In this document: in pieces, positions 8,418-17,543 of the stretch | Layout: each line of letters opens with the position of its first letter | Position numbering within the stretch: the first letter of the stretch is position 1 | Source of the DNA: Actinomyces respiraculi | Lineage (GTDB): Bacteria > Actinomycetota > Actinomycetes > Actinomycetales > Actinomycetaceae | NCBI RefSeq assembly: GCF_014595995.2 | Contig: NZ_CP063989.1 | Coordinates: forward strand, 2,046,001 to 2,110,000 | Length of the DNA stretch: 64,000 nucleotides | Reading direction: 5' to 3' | The notes under the pieces: generated by a model | Seen by the model: the letters and a program-made list of their open reading frames with translations, nothing else | Database searches by the model: none | What the model was told of the DNA's origin: nothing | Translations under genes and position numbers: made by a program

Positions 8418-9254
8418 CTACTTCACCGACCCCTCCGACAGCCCACCAGCGATATGGCGCTGGATGAGCATGAAGAACACGACGGACGGCACGATGACGA
8501 TGACGGAGGCCGCCATCATCGCACCCCAGTCCAGCACCTCCGAGCCCTGCAGGGAGTACAGCCCCACCGCCACCGGCATCTTGTCGGAGTCGGTGATGAA
8601 CAGCAACGCGTACAGAAACTCGTTGAAGGTGTTGATGAAGGTGTAGACCGCCGTCGCCACGATCCCCGGCAGGATGATGGGAACCGCTATCTGCCAGAAC
8701 ACGCGCAGCCGGCTGGCGCCGTCGACCGCCGCCGCCTCCTCAATGCCGATCGGCACCGTCTGGAAGAAGCCGATGAGCATCCAGATCGCGTACGGGATCG
8801 AGAAGGACAGGTAGGCGATGACCAGTCCCACATAGCTGTTCATGAGCCCGAGCTTGACCATGGTGATCGTGTACGGGATCGCCAGGAGGATCGGCGGGAA
8901 CATGTAGGTGCTGATGAGCAGCTTCGTCAGCTGGCGCCCCACCCGGGGGAAGAAGCGGACAATGCCATAGGCGCCCAGCAGTGAGACGAGCACCGCGATG
9001 ACCGTCGAGCAGGTCGCGATGAGCAGCGAGTTCCTGAGGTTGCCCAGGAAGCCGATCTCCGTGACCACCTTGCGGTAGTGCTCGAGCGTGGGCGCGGACG
9101 ACAGGAGCTGCAGCGGGTTCTGCGCCAGCTCCGTGGAGGTCTTGAAGGACGAGGCGACGACCCACAGCAGGGGGAAGACCGCGATGAACGAGGCGATGAT
9201 GAGCAGGAGGTAGACACCGACGGTGCCCAAGCGGCTCTGACCGACACGGCGCAT
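8418..9254 (-). CDS. CUT1 sugar ABC permease, MalG-like
   Basis: 278 aa inner-membrane permease with six predicted membrane segments. The EAA loop (EEAAAVDGASRLRVFWQIAV) near residue 170 contacts the ATPase. Last gene of sialidase-SBP-permease-permease. No ATPase gene in the operon, so it probably shares a general MsiK-type ATPase encoded elsewhere, as is common for actinobacterial CUT1 systems. The substrate is probably sialic acid or a sialylated or related sugar. Confidence 0.92.
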   Translation of the reverse strand: MRRVGQSRLGTVGVYLLLIIASFIAVFPLLWVVASSFKTSTELAQNPLQLLSSAPTLEHYRKVVTEIGFLGNLRNSLLIATCSTVIAVLVSLLGAYGIVRFFPRVGRQLTKLLISTYMFPPILLAIPYTITMVKLGLMNSYVGLVIAYLSFSIPYAIWMLIGFFQTVPIGIEEAAAVDGASRLRVFWQIAVPIILPGIVATAVYTFINTFNEFLYALLFITDSDKMPVAVGLYSLQGSEVLDWGAMMAASVIVIVPSVVFFMLIQRHIAGGLSEGSVK

Positions 9255-9258
9255 GGCG

Positions 9259-10146
9259 TCAGCCCCTTTCCTTGTCCCAGCGGTTCATGACCCGGAAGGC
9301 CACCATGGCGATGGCCAGCAGGAACAGCAGCAGCAGGACGGTGACGGTGGAGGCCACCCCGAGCTGACGCAGGTTCCAGCCCTCCTGGTAGGCGTAGATC
9401 GGCAGCGTCGTCGTGCGCGTGCCCGGACCACCGCCCGTGAGCAGGAAGAGCATGTCGAAGTTGTTGAAGACCCAGATCACGCGCAGGACCACGAGCAGGC
9501 CGACGACCTCGCGGATGTGCGTGAGGGTGATGAAGCGGAAGCGCTGCCAGCCGCTGGCCCCGTCGACCATCGCCGCCTCGTACTGCTCCTGAGGGATCGT
9601 CTTGAGCGCCGAGAGGATGTTGACCATGAACAGGGGCGCACCGAACCAGACGTTGACCCCCAGCACCACCCAGAAGGTGAGCACCGGGTTGCCCAGCAGC
9701 GCGATGTTCGACTCGGTCAGCCCGCTGCGGGTCAGCAGGTTGGGCAGGATGCCGTAGACGTCGTTGAGGATCCACTTCCAGGCGAAGGCCGTGATGATGG
9801 CCGGGAAGGCCCAGGGGACGATGAGCAGCGTGCGGAACACCGCCGAGCCCCGGGGCACCCGGTCCAGGGCGAGGGCCAGGACGAGGCCCGCCAGCAGCTG
9901 CAGGATGATGGACACGGCGGTCCACCGCACGGAGACGCCGAAGGCGTTCCAGTACTCCGGGGACGTGAGCAGGTCGGTGTAGTTGTCGAGCCCGATGACG
10001 TCGTAGTCGGTACGCAGCAGGTGCTTGTTGGTGAAGGAGAACCAGATGCTGGAGAGCACCGGGTAGATGAGCAGCGCGAGCACCACCACGATCGAGGGGG
10101 CGACGAAGGCGATGCCGGTCCAGTTGAGTTGCTTGACACGAGACAT
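9259..10146 (-). CDS. CUT1 sugar ABC permease, MalF-like
   Basis: 295 aa, six predicted membrane segments, first near residues 12-32. The EAA-type loop EAAMVDGASGWQRFRFITLT is the ATPase contact. Four bases separate its stop from the second permease start, and 55 bases lie between the SBP gene and this one. Forms the heteromeric channel with the downstream permease. Confidence 0.92.
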   Translation of the reverse strand: MSRVKQLNWTGIAFVAPSIVVVLALLIYPVLSSIWFSFTNKHLLRTDYDVIGLDNYTDLLTSPEYWNAFGVSVRWTAVSIILQLLAGLVLALALDRVPRGSAVFRTLLIVPWAFPAIITAFAWKWILNDVYGILPNLLTRSGLTESNIALLGNPVLTFWVVLGVNVWFGAPLFMVNILSALKTIPQEQYEAAMVDGASGWQRFRFITLTHIREVVGLLVVLRVIWVFNNFDMLFLLTGGGPGTRTTTLPIYAYQEGWNLRQLGVASTVTVLLLLFLLAIAMVAFRVMNRWDKERG

Positions 10147-10201
10147 GTCGTACTCCCGGCGCCGGTGGCGTCATGCGACGTCACCGGCGCTTCGGCGGGG
10201 G

Positions 10202-11584
10202 TCAGCCGATCTGAGCCCCGGCGGCCTTGAAGGCCGCGTTGAGCTTGTCGTCGCAGTCCTTGGCGGCCGCCTCGATGTCCGTGCCGTCGATGATGACGGA
10301 GTGGAACATCTTCTCGATCAGGCCCTGGCTGGTCAGGACGCCGGCCTGGACGACCGGTCCCTCCTCCATACCGATGGCGCTGCCGACGCCGACCTGGTCC
10401 TGGATCACCTCGATCGAGTCGGCGAAGGTGGAGATCGTCTCGTTGTCGAGGAAGGCCGGGTCCTCGGCGACGTCACTGAGGACGGGCAGCATGCCGCCGG
10501 GCACCGCGCGGAGGAACTCGATGTACTCGTCCGTGGAGTAGAGGAACTCGAGGAAGGCCTTGGCCTCGCGCCGGACCTCGGAGGCCTGCCAGACGACCAG
10601 CGGGATGGTGGAGGTCTCGGCGGGGTAGTTCACCGGGTCGGAGGCCTTGAGGCGGGGCAGGGGTGCCGCGGCGATGGAGCCGAGGAGGTCAGGGCTGTTG
10701 GCCTCGACACCGGAGATATGGAAGCCGGAGTTGAAGTCGAAGGCGGTCTTGCCCTGGTAGAAGAGGGTCGCCTGGTCGAGCACCGCGTACTCGAGGGAGC
10801 CCTCGGGCGAAACCTCCTTGTACAGGTCCACCCAGTATGTGACGCCTTCCAGCGCCGCGGCGGAGGTGAGGTTGGCGGAGCCGTCGGCCTTGAGCAGGCG
10901 CTCGCCCGCCGAGCGGACGTAGAAGTTGAGGTAGCGCGCCCCCATCATGTCCCCCGTGCCCAGCGGCACGGACAGGCCGTAGAGGTCGTTGCTGCGCCCG
11001 ATGGTCTTGGCGGCGTGGGCGAGCTCCTCCCAGGTCTGGGGCACGCCCAGGCCGTGAGCCTCGAGCAGGTCCTTGCGGTACCACATGACCTGGGCGTGGG
11101 AGTAGATCGGCACGGAGTAGGAGACGTCCTCGAGCCGGCCCTCGCGCAGGGCCGCCTCGGGGAACCTGTCCCTGCCGATGGAGTCGATGACGTCGTCCAG
11201 CGGGATGAGCGCCTCGGCGTTGATCATCTCGACGACATTGTTGGGCAGGGCGGTGGAGATGTCGGGGACCTGGCCGGCGGTCAGGCCGGTGGTCCACTTG
11301 GTGTTGAACTCGCCCCATGAGAACAGCTCGATGTTGACGGTGACCTCGGGGTTCTCGGCGTGGAAGGCGTCGGCCATCTTCTGCATCCACTCGGCGCGCG
11401 GGCCCTGGGTGAACGAGGACCACATGGTGACGGTGCCGGACAGCGGGCCGGTCGCCTCGGCCTCGGCGTCGTCGGAACCGCCTGAGCCGCAGGCGGCGAG
11501 CAGGCCGAGCAGTCCGACGCCGGTGGCGGTGACGAAGCCGCGGCGTGAGGGGCCGTGGAGGGCGGGGACGGTGGTACGGGACAT
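10202..11584 (-). CDS. sugar ABC transporter substrate-binding lipoprotein
   Basis: 460 aa extracytoplasmic solute-binding protein, family 1. The N-terminus has a twin-arginine-like SRRGFV, a hydrophobic stretch and a lipobox LAAC, so it is a membrane-tethered lipoprotein, possibly Tat-exported. The ATG at 11584 follows AGGAGAAC. Body motifs are typical of sugar binders (GTVTMWSSF, WMQKMADAFHAENPEV, WEELAHAAKTI). Directly downstream of the sialidase gene, which suggests the two act on the same glycan. The pneumococcal sialic-acid importer SatABC is of this family (established), so sialic acid is a reasonable ligand. Confidence 0.9.
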   Translation of the reverse strand: MSRTTVPALHGPSRRGFVTATGVGLLGLLAACGSGGSDDAEAEATGPLSGTVTMWSSFTQGPRAEWMQKMADAFHAENPEVTVNIELFSWGEFNTKWTTGLTAGQVPDISTALPNNVVEMINAEALIPLDDVIDSIGRDRFPEAALREGRLEDVSYSVPIYSHAQVMWYRKDLLEAHGLGVPQTWEELAHAAKTIGRSNDLYGLSVPLGTGDMMGARYLNFYVRSAGERLLKADGSANLTSAAALEGVTYWVDLYKEVSPEGSLEYAVLDQATLFYQGKTAFDFNSGFHISGVEANSPDLLGSIAAAPLPRLKASDPVNYPAETSTIPLVVWQASEVRREAKAFLEFLYSTDEYIEFLRAVPGGMLPVLSDVAEDPAFLDNETISTFADSIEVIQDQVGVGSAIGMEEGPVVQAGVLTSQGLIEKMFHSVIIDGTDIEAAAKDCDDKLNAAFKAAGAQIG

Positions 11585-11649
11585 GGGCGTTCTCCTATGA
11601 ACAGGTGTGGTGGGTGATGGTGGTGAATCGGACAGTCGGTGGGAGCCGC

Positions 11650-13959
11650 TCAGCGAGTGGGGACGCTCTGTTCGTCCGCCGTGGCGGCCTCGAGCGGCAG
11701 GCCGAAGAAGCTCAGCGGCAGCCGCGAGAAGTACAGGCCCTGGCACTCGTTCTCCCACAGCAGGCCAATGTCGCCGTCGGGCAGCTCGCACAGGCACTGG
11801 TAGACGTAGTGGGCGGGGTTGAAGGTCCGCGAGCTCGCCCAGCTCCTGCCGCCGTCGAGGCTCAGGCGCACGACGCCGCAGCCCCGGTAGGGCAGCATGA
11901 GGGAGGCGTTGGCGAAGACCATCCGGTCCTCGCCCGCGGGGCCGCTCAGCGACAGGGCGTTGGGCTGGCACCAGATCTCGGGCAACGCGTCGTCGAAACC
12001 GATCTCGCCCCAGCTCTCGCCGCCGTCGCCCGAGACGGCCGTGGCCACGCGTGCGCGAGGGTGCTGGTTGCGCATGAGCATGAGGATGCTGCCGTCCTCG
12101 CGCTCGACGACGGTCGCCTCGTGCAGTGACCAGGTCTCGTCGGTGAAGGTCCGCGGGTCCAGGGGTCCGACGGCGGTGGGGCGGTCCTGGTTGGGGCTGG
12201 CCCCCAGGGTCCAGGTCTCGCCGTGGTCATCGGAGTAGATGACGGCGGCGCACATGGCGAGCCAGTTCTCGTCGTTGTTGTAGTAGATCGGGACGATGAT
12301 CCGGCCGGCGCGCGGGCCGTGGCGCAGGATGATGCCGGTGCCGGGGCAGGTGCCCAGGAACCTCATCCACGGCTCCTTGAGGGAGGGGTTGAGGTCGCGG
12401 GGCTCGGACCAGCTCAGGCCGTCGTCGTCGGAGTAGACGTGCTGGAGGTAGCAGGTGGGCACGGCGAACAGGCTCTGTCCGGGCCAGGCGCCCGGCGCGA
12501 GCTCGATGTTGCCCGCCGGCTCGCCCTCGAGGGTGAGGTTGAGGGCCTCATCGACCCGGTAGCCGGTGGCCCAGCCGTCCTCGGTGCTCACTGAGCCGTC
12601 GGCCTCGATCCGGTAGAGGGCGCCATCGAGGTCCCGCAGCAGTCGCCTGCCCTGCTCGTCGAAGCCCGTGCCCGCCACGCAGTTGGGCTGGCCCAGCCCG
12701 CCCGGGAAGTGGTCGATGAGCACGTGCACGCGACCGGTGGCCGGGTCCTGGACCATGCAGGAGTCGATGACGGAGGCCGCGTCCTGGCCGGTGCCGGGGC
12801 AGTCGATGACGGTCTGGAGCGGGCCCCAGGTCCGGCCGCCGTCGGTCGAGCGTCGGACGACGAAGTTGATGTCGTTGGGCGAGTCGTTGGGGCTGGAGAC
12901 CCGCTGGTCGGCGCCTGCCAGCACGGTGCCCGAGCTCAGCGTGAGGAGGGAGGGGATGCGGTAGGACGCTGCGCCGTGGAAGCCGCGGTCGAAGACGGCG
13001 TCGGTCTCGACGGGGGCGACACCGTGCAGCCGCTTGACCTGCTCGTTGCTCAGCACCTGCTCGTACAGTCCGGCGCTCTGGACCTCCCCTGACAGGCGTA
13101 CGCCGTGGCAGTCCTGGCCGATGACGATCTCGTCCAGGCCTTCGACGTCGCCGAGGAAGAACTCGCCGGGGGCGTGGACCTCGCGGAAGCCGTCCACGTA
13201 GAGGTCGACGGCGCCGTGCCCGCAGGAGATCGCGACGCGGTGCCACTGGCCATCGCTCCACTGCCCCACTGCCGCTACCTCCCGCAGGACGGTGCCGTCG
13301 GCGGCCAGGGCCCGGTAGACCAGCCCGTGCGGGGTGACCCGCAGGTTCAGGCCTTCGCGCCCGCCGCCGCCCACGGCCAGGAGCGCGCCCTCCTGCATGC
13401 GGCCGCGCACGCGGAAGCGCAGGTCGATGGAGCCGCGCCGCCAGGTGGCCAGGCGGGCGACGTCGAGGGCGTTGAGGCGGTTGGCGGCGAACTCGACCGT
13501 GGGCTGCGCAACGTGAGCGCGGCCGAGGACCTCGCGTGAGGTCAGGGCGCGGCCGAGGACGTCGAATGACAGGACGTGGGGGCCGCCGTCACCGCCCACC
13601 TGGAGCGTGAGGGCACCCTCGAGGGCCGCGAGGAAGGCGGTCGAGGTGCCGCTGAACACCTGGTAGCCGTCGATGTAGAGGCGGGTCCCCCGTGCGGTGA
13701 CGGTGAGGACAGCGCTGTGGCGGTGGCCGTCGTTGAGGGCGCGGGCGTCCTCCGCCTCGAGCGTGTTCCACGTGTCGAGGGCGTCGGCCTCGTAGACGGC
13801 GTAGCCGCCGTTGATCCGCAGGGACAGGCTGTGGTGGGCCTCGTCGGTGATCCGCACGAGGTCGCCGTCGCTGCGGGAGACGAAGTCGAGGACGATGCTG
13901 CCTTCCCGGCAGAACCGTGGCTCGTGGTTGAGATCCGGCAGGATGAGTTTCTCCTGCAT
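11650..13959 (-). CDS. exo-alpha-sialidase without signal peptide
   Basis: 769 aa. Residues 1 to about 315 hold two LamG/concanavalin-like carbohydrate-binding domains (each with the W-H-R-V-type core, for example WHRVAISCGHGAVDLYVDG). The six-bladed propeller follows: Arg334 in YRIP is the first triad arginine. Five Asp boxes lie at 371-378, 510-517, 576-583, 643-650 and 700-707. The Glu of HEATVVE (614) and Tyr720 fit the catalytic pair. No signal peptide, Tat motif or wall anchor is visible with the ATG at 13959, which has a strong AAAGGAG site. Head gene of the CUT1 transporter operon. A cytoplasmic sialidase implies that intact sialylated oligosaccharides enter the cell. Residue roles are by family analogy. 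Confidence 0.9.
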   Translation of the reverse strand: MQEKLILPDLNHEPRFCREGSIVLDFVSRSDGDLVRITDEAHHSLSLRINGGYAVYEADALDTWNTLEAEDARALNDGHRHSAVLTVTARGTRLYIDGYQVFSGTSTAFLAALEGALTLQVGGDGGPHVLSFDVLGRALTSREVLGRAHVAQPTVEFAANRLNALDVARLATWRRGSIDLRFRVRGRMQEGALLAVGGGGREGLNLRVTPHGLVYRALAADGTVLREVAAVGQWSDGQWHRVAISCGHGAVDLYVDGFREVHAPGEFFLGDVEGLDEIVIGQDCHGVRLSGEVQSAGLYEQVLSNEQVKRLHGVAPVETDAVFDRGFHGAASYRIPSLLTLSSGTVLAGADQRVSSPNDSPNDINFVVRRSTDGGRTWGPLQTVIDCPGTGQDAASVIDSCMVQDPATGRVHVLIDHFPGGLGQPNCVAGTGFDEQGRRLLRDLDGALYRIEADGSVSTEDGWATGYRVDEALNLTLEGEPAGNIELAPGAWPGQSLFAVPTCYLQHVYSDDDGLSWSEPRDLNPSLKEPWMRFLGTCPGTGIILRHGPRAGRIIVPIYYNNDENWLAMCAAVIYSDDHGETWTLGASPNQDRPTAVGPLDPRTFTDETWSLHEATVVEREDGSILMLMRNQHPRARVATAVSGDGGESWGEIGFDDALPEIWCQPNALSLSGPAGEDRMVFANASLMLPYRGCGVVRLSLDGGRSWASSRTFNPAHYVYQCLCELPDGDIGLLWENECQGLYFSRLPLSFFGLPLEAATADEQSVPTR

Positions 13960-14208
13960 GTCTTTCTCCTTTCCCGAAAATGGGCGCACTTCTCCCCGGA
14001 AAATGCATGTAAGAAATGGCGCGTCACCGAGAGGTTATTGTTCTCAAGAAATGACGGTCAGCCGGTCCTCCCGCGTCGCGACGGCGACGTCAGGGGAAGG
14101 ACGGCACCCGGCGGGGCCGGGAGGACGGGTGGGACCCGAGGTTCACCTCAAGGGCGGCAGTACCCGCACGATGGCGGAGAAGTGAAGGAGCCTGACTCCT
14201 GCACCGCC

Positions 14209-14304
14209 TCAGGCGGCGAGGACGGAGGGGCCGCGTCCCTGGCGGACAGCAGACCGACGACGACGGGTGCTCGTGGTGATACGCCAACTTGATGCCGTGT
14301 GCAT
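14209..14304 (-). CDS. possible leader peptide, 31 aa
   Basis: Small ORF with ATG at 14304 behind a near-ideal ribosome site (AAGGAGGGG, 4-5 bases away). It encodes a Thr/Arg-rich peptide with a run of four Arg codons, ending VLAA, and its stop sits in a short hairpin (GCCGCC/GGCGG). It lies in the long leader between the candidate sialidase promoter and the sialidase start. No known leader-peptide family is recognised, so it could be chance. Confidence 0.35.
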   Translation of the reverse strand: MHTASSWRITTSTRRRRSAVRQGRGPSVLAA

Positions 14305-14407
14305 GAGCCCCTCCTTGTCATTCACCGTCGAATTATCCGGGGCTCTCACGCCCCGCTGAGGTCATCCTTGACCTGCCGACATCAGCCAATCTATCCCGGC
14401 CTCATTC

Positions 14408-14422
14408 GGACGTCAAGACGTT
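14408..14422 (-). promoter_or_regulatory. weak operator-like site, sialidase leader
   Basis: GGACGTCAAGACGTTT has two GACGT half-sites like the nan operators and the same CGGACGTC start as the oppA site, but lacks the full TCTGACGTCT core. The 618-base gap 13960-14577 otherwise holds the small ORF, short GC hairpins and the oppF terminator. Confidence 0.3.
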
Positions 14423-14511
14423 TGCTTAACATATGTGGAGCGATTTTGGACCTCGCGGCGGCGCCTCAGGACGACACGCGCCGAGCCGTCGTCGGAGGCA
14501 TCACAAACGCA

Positions 14512-14547
14512 GGCAGCCGACCCCACACAAGGGTGGGGCCGGCTGCC
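14512..14547 (-). terminator. hairpin after the oligopeptide-type transporter operon
   Basis: Arms near 14512-14526 and 14533-14547 pair over about 14 bases with one mismatch, 30 bases after the last transporter gene's stop. Confidence 0.6.
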
Positions 14548-14577
14548 GGTGACTGGGGTGCCCGGCGGGGCGGCGGG

Positions 14578-15402
14578 TCAGACCTCAAGTAGCGAGGGCA
14601 CGGCGCCCAGGAGGGTGCGCGTGTACTCCTGCTGCGGGTTGGCGAAGATCTCCTCGGTGGTGTTGAGCTCGAGGATCTCCCCGAAGTACATCACCGCGAT
14701 GCGGTCCGAGACGTAGCGGACCGTGTTGATGTCGTGGCTGATGAACACCAGGCCCAGGCCAAGGGCGGCCTTGAGGTCCTGGAGCAGGTTGAGCACCTGG
14801 GCGCGTACCGACACGTCGAGAGCGCTGGTGGGCTCGTCAGCCACGATGATGTCCGGGTCCAGCGCCAGGGCGCGCGCGATGGCGACGCGCTGACGCTGAC
14901 CGCCGGAGATCTGGCGGGGCAGGACGTCCATGGCGCTCGGCGGCAGGCCGACGAGGTGGAGGAGGTCCTTGACCTTGGCCTCACGCTCGGCCGGGGAGCC
15001 GATGCCGTGGACGTTGAGCGGGTCGATGAGGGTGTCGTGGACGATCATGCGCGGGTTGAGCGCCGTCGCCGGGTCCTGGAAGACCACGGAGACCGCACGG
15101 CCCAGCTTGCGCCGGTCCGCAGCGCTGTGACCGAGGGGACTGCCCTTGAACAGGACCTCACCCCTGGTCAGCTTCTGCAGGCCGACCATGACACGGGCGG
15201 TGGTGGACTTGCCGCAACCGGACTCGCCCACGAGGCCCAGGGTCTCGCCGCGACGCACCGAGATGGAGACGTCGTTGACGGCGTGGACCGTGTCGGGCCG
15301 GAAGAGCTTGCCCGTGCGGGACTTGTGGATGACGTGCGCGTGGCGCAGCTCGACGACCGGGTCCGTCTCCGGGTTCCACCCGGCGTATTTGTCAGCGGAC
15401 AT
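14578..15402 (-). CDS. oligopeptide-type ABC ATPase (OppF/SatD-like)
   Basis: 274 aa ATPase of the dipeptide/oligopeptide (PepT) uptake class. Walker A GESGCGKS near residue 66, signature ISGGQRQRVAIARAL near 165, Walker B IIVADEPTSALD, and the C-terminal oligopeptide-type extension. Its ATG overlaps the preceding stop (TGATG). Operon of binding protein, permease, permease-ATPase fusion and this ATPase matches the layout known for the sialic-acid importers SatABCD (Haemophilus ducreyi) and SiaEFGI (Corynebacterium glutamicum), as I recall them. Confidence 0.9.
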   Translation of the reverse strand: MSADKYAGWNPETDPVVELRHAHVIHKSRTGKLFRPDTVHAVNDVSISVRRGETLGLVGESGCGKSTTARVMVGLQKLTRGEVLFKGSPLGHSAADRRKLGRAVSVVFQDPATALNPRMIVHDTLIDPLNVHGIGSPAEREAKVKDLLHLVGLPPSAMDVLPRQISGGQRQRVAIARALALDPDIIVADEPTSALDVSVRAQVLNLLQDLKAALGLGLVFISHDINTVRYVSDRIAVMYFGEILELNTTEEIFANPQQEYTRTLLGAVPSLLEV

Positions 15403-17543
15403 CAGTTGGCCTCCTTCGCGAGGATCGCCTCGAGCTCGGGCGTGATGGCGTGGTAGTGCTCATGCGTTCCGGGCACCAGCTTGAGCACGGGACGGGTCTC
15501 GAGGCCCACCGTCGGATGGTCCGAACGGGGAGCGAAGCGGTCTCCCGAGACGAACTCGGAGGGGCTGGGGACGGTACCGCGCACCTGGTGCAGGCGCTTG
15601 GAGCCGGCCTCGATGGACAGCACCGCGCCCAGCAGGCCACGGGTGTACTCGTGGACCGGGTTGCTCATGAGCTCGGAGGTGCCCGCCTGCTCCACAACCT
15701 GTCCGGCGTACATCACCGTGATGCGGTGGGCGACCTTGGCCACGAGTGCCAGGTCGTGGCTGACGAAGACCATGGCGAAGCCGAGCTTCTCGCGCAGGTC
15801 GTTGAGCAGGTCGATGACCTGCTTCTGGACCGTCACGTCAAGAGCCGTGGTGGGCTCGTCGGCGATGACAAGGCTCGGGTCGCGGGTCAGGGCCATGGCG
15901 ATGAGCACACGCTGACGCTGTCCGCCGGACAGCTCGTGCGGGTAGCTCTTGAGGGTGCGCTCCGGGTCCAGGCCGACGAGCTCGAGGAGATCCTCGGCGG
16001 TGCGGGTGCCACCACGGGAGGTCAGCTGCTTCATCTGCGCGGAGACGAGCATTGACGGGTTGAGCGAGGACAGGGCGTCCTGGTAGATCATCGCCATCTC
16101 GTGACCGCGCAGCGTGTTGTGCTCTGCGGGGGTCATCTCGAGGATGTTCTTACCGTTGAACAGGATCTCGCCGGTGATGCGGGCGGTCGGGGGCAGCAGG
16201 CCCATGATGGCCATCGAGGTGATCGACTTGCCGCAGCCGGACTCGCCCACGAGACCCATGGTCTCGCCCGGGCGGACCGAGAAGGACACGTTGTCGACGA
16301 TATTGACCTCGCCGTGCTGCTGCGGGAAGGCGATGGAGAGGTTCGTGACCTCCAGCACGGGCGTGGCCTCGGGGGTCGGGTAGATCAGCCGGTCGTGGCG
16401 GGCCAGCTCGGCGTCGCGCAGCAGAGCCAGGCGTGCGGACAGCGGGACCTCCTCGGCGGCGGGCTCGACGAGACCGGTGAGCCCGGAGGCTTGTCCACCG
16501 GCAATGGCGTCGGCGGGCAGCTCGGCGTTGTCACGCACGGCGTCGCCGGCCTCGTTCCACGCCTCCTCCGTCTCCAGGGCCTCCTCGTCGGCCTGGACGT
16601 CGACCTTCTTGCGGATCCTGGGCGAAGCCATGGCGTCGGTCAGGCCCTCGGACAGGACGTTGAGGGACAGGGTGGCGATGAGGATCATGAGGCCGGGGAA
16701 GAAGGTCGGCCACCAGTGGCCGGACAGGACCAGGGCCTTGCCCTCGGAGAGCATATTGCCCCAGGTGGGCGTGTTGACGGCCTGGATACCGGTGCCGATG
16801 AAGGACAGGGAGGCCTCGAAGACGATGGCGTCGGCGACGAGGACGGTGGCGTAGACCATGATCGGCGCCACGCAGTTGCGCACCACGTGCTTGACGAGGA
16901 TCGAGGGCACGCGGGCACCCATGACCTTGGAGGCGGCGACGTAGTCCTCACCGAACTGGGCGAGGATGTTGGCGCGCACGACGCGCGTCAACTGTGGGGT
17001 GTAGATGACGGCGGTGGCCGTGACGATGACGGGGACCACCGGCATGTAGTGGCTCAGGGCCAGCACGAGCACGGCCGCGAGAGCGATGCCCGGGAAGGAC
17101 ATGACGACGTCGAGCACGCGCATGAGCGTCTCGGCGATCCACTTGCGGCTGGTGGCGGCGATGGCGCCGAGCACCGAGGCGACCGCGAGTGCCAGACCGG
17201 TGGCGGACAGGCCGACGATCAGGGAGACGCGGGCGCCGTAGATGGCCCGCGAGAAGATGTCACGCCCGGAGGCGTCGGTGCCGAAGAGGTGGTCAGCCGA
17301 GGGGGCGACGGCAGGATCGGAGGAGACGACCTCTCCGACGCCCTCGATCTGGGTGACGACCTCCGTGGAGGCCAGACCCGTCGCTCGAGGCGAGTAGGGG
17401 GCGATGACGGGGGCGAGCAGGGCGACGAGGACGAGGGCCGTCAGGACGATGACGGCGACCTTCGAGCCCAGGGGCAGCGCCTTCCAGCCCTGGAACCGGG
17501 TGCCGGGTGCGGCAACCTTGTCTAGCGTGCGGCGGTGCAGCAT
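15402..17543 (-). CDS. fused ABC permease-ATPase (OppC-OppD type)
   Basis: 713 aa natural fusion. Residues 1 to about 315 are an OppC-like permease with six membrane segments and a large N-terminal outside loop. An acidic linker spans about 315-395, and 395-690 form an ATPase with Walker A GESGCGKS, signature LSGGQRQRVLIAMAL and Walker B LVIADEPTTALD. ATG at 17543 overlaps the stop of the first permease by one base. A permease-ATPase fusion in this position is the hallmark of the SatC/SiaG subunit. The reading frame is continuous, so this is not a sequencing artefact. Confidence 0.92.
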   Translation of the reverse strand: MLHRRTLDKVAAPGTRFQGWKALPLGSKVAVIVLTALVLVALLAPVIAPYSPRATGLASTEVVTQIEGVGEVVSSDPAVAPSADHLFGTDASGRDIFSRAIYGARVSLIVGLSATGLALAVASVLGAIAATSRKWIAETLMRVLDVVMSFPGIALAAVLVLALSHYMPVVPVIVTATAVIYTPQLTRVVRANILAQFGEDYVAASKVMGARVPSILVKHVVRNCVAPIMVYATVLVADAIVFEASLSFIGTGIQAVNTPTWGNMLSEGKALVLSGHWWPTFFPGLMILIATLSLNVLSEGLTDAMASPRIRKKVDVQADEEALETEEAWNEAGDAVRDNAELPADAIAGGQASGLTGLVEPAAEEVPLSARLALLRDAELARHDRLIYPTPEATPVLEVTNLSIAFPQQHGEVNIVDNVSFSVRPGETMGLVGESGCGKSITSMAIMGLLPPTARITGEILFNGKNILEMTPAEHNTLRGHEMAMIYQDALSSLNPSMLVSAQMKQLTSRGGTRTAEDLLELVGLDPERTLKSYPHELSGGQRQRVLIAMALTRDPSLVIADEPTTALDVTVQKQVIDLLNDLREKLGFAMVFVSHDLALVAKVAHRITVMYAGQVVEQAGTSELMSNPVHEYTRGLLGAVLSIEAGSKRLHQVRGTVPSPSEFVSGDRFAPRSDHPTVGLETRPVLKLVPGTHEHYHAITPELEAILAKEAN

